From Bacteroidia bacterium (GTDB lineage Bacteria > Bacteroidota > Bacteroidia > Bacteroidales > BM520), in contig RZYD01000145.1 in the NCBI GenBank assembly GCA_009930445.1, forward strand, positions 1-6,318: a DNA stretch of 6,318 nucleotides, read 5' to 3'. The position numbers were made by a program, and so were the translations under genes. This document shows, piece by piece, positions 5,329 to 6,318 of this stretch (the first letter of the stretch is position 1; the number at the start of each line of letters is the position of its first letter). Under the pieces are notes generated by a model that was not told where the DNA came from, made no database searches, and was given only the letters and a program-made list of their open reading frames with translations.

Positions 5329-5470
5329 ACCACCCGCTTCGCTAGAGAGCACGGAGGACACGGAGCTCATGCATTACAAACAACTGAAATTCCAACTCCG
5401 TGTCCTCCGTGAACTCCAGTGACCAACGGGAACGGGTGGTTAATTTCTTTTCCACCACCCGCTTCGCTCA
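5329..5470. repeat. repeat block with perfect 16-bp inverted repeat
   Basis: Two copies of ACCACCCGCTTCGCT (5329 and about 5454) enclose a perfect inverted repeat. CACGGAGGACACGGAG (5350-5365) pairs with its complement at 5396-5411 over a 30-base loop. An outer pair, ACCACCCG (5329-5336) and CGGGTGGT (5433-5440), could extend the stem. A 20-base string (5424-5443) is shared with 2855-2874. On the minus strand the block lies between the tumE end and the start of an ABC ATPase fragment. Confidence 0.8.
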
Positions 5471-5504
5471 AGTTAATGAATCTTCAATAATCGCAAGTAC
5501 TTCA

Positions 5505-5807
5505 TCAAGCACCATAACTGTAGATGAAAACAGCTTGCTTCCCCTGATGACAATGCGCTGGAAATGTAATCAAATCCTTATGATGAGGTGCATTATCCCA
5601 ACGGGATATCAACTTATTATCTATTGTCTGCCAGTGATACGAATAACGTCGTTCATTCTCATCGACATATTCACGGACAAAGAGCTTAGACTGATCTATC
5701 AGTATAACCTCTATTCTATTATAAAACCCATAATCCCAACGTTTATGATCGATAATTTCGAAGTGCGAAACAATCGTGGATGCTTCAAGCAAGCTGAAGA
5801 CGTTCAT
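5505..5807 (-). CDS. tumE: TumE-family toxin (DUF6516-like), C-terminus frameshifted
   Basis: This is the downstream member of a predicted TA pair of the TumE/DUF6516 family. Residues 45-60 (REYVDENERRYSYHWQ) and 65-76 (KLISRWDNAPHH), then FPAHCHQG at 82-89, are the usual motifs. Biochemistry of the family is poorly known, so I give no reaction. The annotated frame ends at 5505 after QAVFIYSYGA, which does not look like the family. Removing one base in the run TTCCCC at 5539-5544 moves to a frame reading SKLFSSTVMVLDEVLAIIED and ending at 5468-5470, which fits a normal C-terminus. I therefore infer a one-base insertion, or sequence error, and an ancestral gene of 5468-5807. The start ATG overlaps the antitoxin by 23 bp. 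Confidence 0.8.
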   Translation of the reverse strand: MNVFSLLEASTIVSHFEIIDHKRWDYGFYNRIEVILIDQSKLFVREYVDENERRYSYHWQTIDNKLISRWDNAPHHKDLITFPAHCHQGKQAVFIYSYGA

Positions 5808-6048
5808 GCTTCATATCCTCGAGTTTTTTAAGACGATCAGCCTCTGTTCTTTTATAGGCTTTCCACTCCATCAAATCGTCATCCAGGTTGAAATCTTCCT
5901 CTTGATGTAAAGCCTTCTGCTGCACTTCTTCGAAAGTGCCGTTGTATTTTTTCTCAAACAAACGGCTTTTTTCACGAATCTGATGCAACTCCCCCATAAG
6001 TTCCAACCGCATCAAATCGCATATTTCTTTTTTCAATATAGTCTGCAT
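5785..6048 (-). CDS. TumE-partner antitoxin (helical, coiled-coil-like)
   Basis: This 87-residue, highly charged protein is rich in Glu and Lys and probably forms one long helix or coiled coil: MQTILKKEICDLMRLELMGE, then SRLFEKKYNGTFEEVQQ, then LDDDLMEWKAYKRTEADRLK. The pattern 'LFEKKY-FEE ... DDLMEWKAY' is that of small proteins encoded directly before TumE-family toxins. I chose ATG 6048 over the in-frame ATG at 6060, because GGAGG lies 5 bases before it. The earlier ATG would add MEVI. The gene follows an ABC ATPase fragment by about 25 bp and overlaps the toxin by 23 bp, indicating coupled translation. I infer an antitoxin role from context. Confidence 0.78.
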   Translation of the reverse strand: MQTILKKEICDLMRLELMGELHQIREKSRLFEKKYNGTFEEVQQKALHQEEDFNLDDDLMEWKAYKRTEADRLKKLEDMKHERLQLA

Positions 6049-6071
6049 TATGACCTCCATTCATCCATGTG

Positions 6072-6318
6072 CATATCAATGTATTCTTAAAATACTGCAA
6101 ATTCTACTATCGCGTCATATTTTTCATCAATTTCTTTTTTGGTGAATCCGATTACTGCGCCTTTATTATAGATATTTTCGCGTCCGGTCAGGATGGGATT
6201 AAATCCCGCCCCCAACTCTATCAGCGCCCCGATACGCCCGCGCATTTCTATGCGCCCCTGATCTGGCTTGATCAGGCCATTCAGCATTTTGAGCAACGTC
6301 GATTTCCCAGCCCCATTG
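6072..6318 (-). pseudogene. polysaccharide ABC transporter ATPase fragment, cut by window edge
   Basis: The third relic of the Wzt-type ATPase enters at the window edge within Walker A (NGAGKST). It continues through LLKMLNGLIKPDQGRIEMRG, RIGALIELGAGFNPILTG and RENIYNKGAVIGFTKKEID to EFAVF, where TAA (6087-6089) replaces the lysine codon of the sister copy. Homology goes on past the stop as EYIDM (to 6072), then ends. The signature and Walker B are missing. In this copy the central segment lost from the other two is intact, so it shows what they once held. The TumE antitoxin starts 24 bp later. The 5' end lies outside the window. Confidence 0.85.

Noticed and set aside
3699..6318. Insertion sequence as cause of the ABC breaks
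   Set aside because: No transposase, terminal inverted repeats or target duplications are visible at the three junctions.

Overview
The window reads as a decayed accessory island from a bacterium of moderate GC. It is probably a large-genome environmental lineage: Kiritimatiellota/Lentisphaerota, Planctomycetota or Desulfobacterota-like genomes are my guess from the repeat style, and the sequence alone does not settle it. Every gene I accept lies on the minus strand, so the biological order runs from high to low coordinates.

Layout in transcription order: (1) 6318-6072, an internal piece of a polysaccharide-export ABC transporter ATPase (Wzt type) with an in-frame stop; (2) 6048-5468, a TumE-family toxin-antitoxin (TA) pair; (3) 5470-5329, a repeat block with a perfect 16-bp inverted repeat; (4) 5306-4868, a second ABC ATPase piece whose Walker A region is replaced by an array of 14 heptamers; (5) 4830-4394, a HicBA TA pair; (6) 4393-4193, a repeat block; (7) 4176-3699, a third ABC ATPase piece, again with a central segment replaced by a heptamer array; (8) 3672-3029, a PIN-domain toxin and a small partner, overlapping by 4 bp; (9) 3028-2855, a repeat block; (10) 2818-1337, a 5'-truncated group II intron keeping its reverse transcriptase/maturase ORF and domains V and VI; (11) 1328-1217, a repeat block; (12) 1147-467, an MntA/HepT TA pair with a frameshifted HepT; (13) 466-1, gene-free repeats.

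Two patterns stand out. First, three near-identical ABC ATPase 5' fragments each stop within about 15 codons of one another, just around the expected signature motif, and each is followed at once by a different TA operon. Second, the non-coding DNA is built from short degenerate 'phrases' of fixed period. Heptamer arrays (GACTTNN, AGAC/GTCT and GANNTCN types) keep an exact 7-bp period, and CAC-headed phrases (CACTAAT, CACAAAA, CACGGAG, CACGCGAAT types) recur every 9-10 bp. Two heptamer arrays sit inside ABC fragments, in place of codons.

The four TA modules belong to four unrelated families. Two toxins carry apparent one-base frameshifts (HepT, TumE) and HicA lacks a normal start codon, so the locus looks like a collecting and decaying TA cluster. 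No conventional transposase or integrase is visible. The only mobile-element protein is the intron reverse transcriptase.
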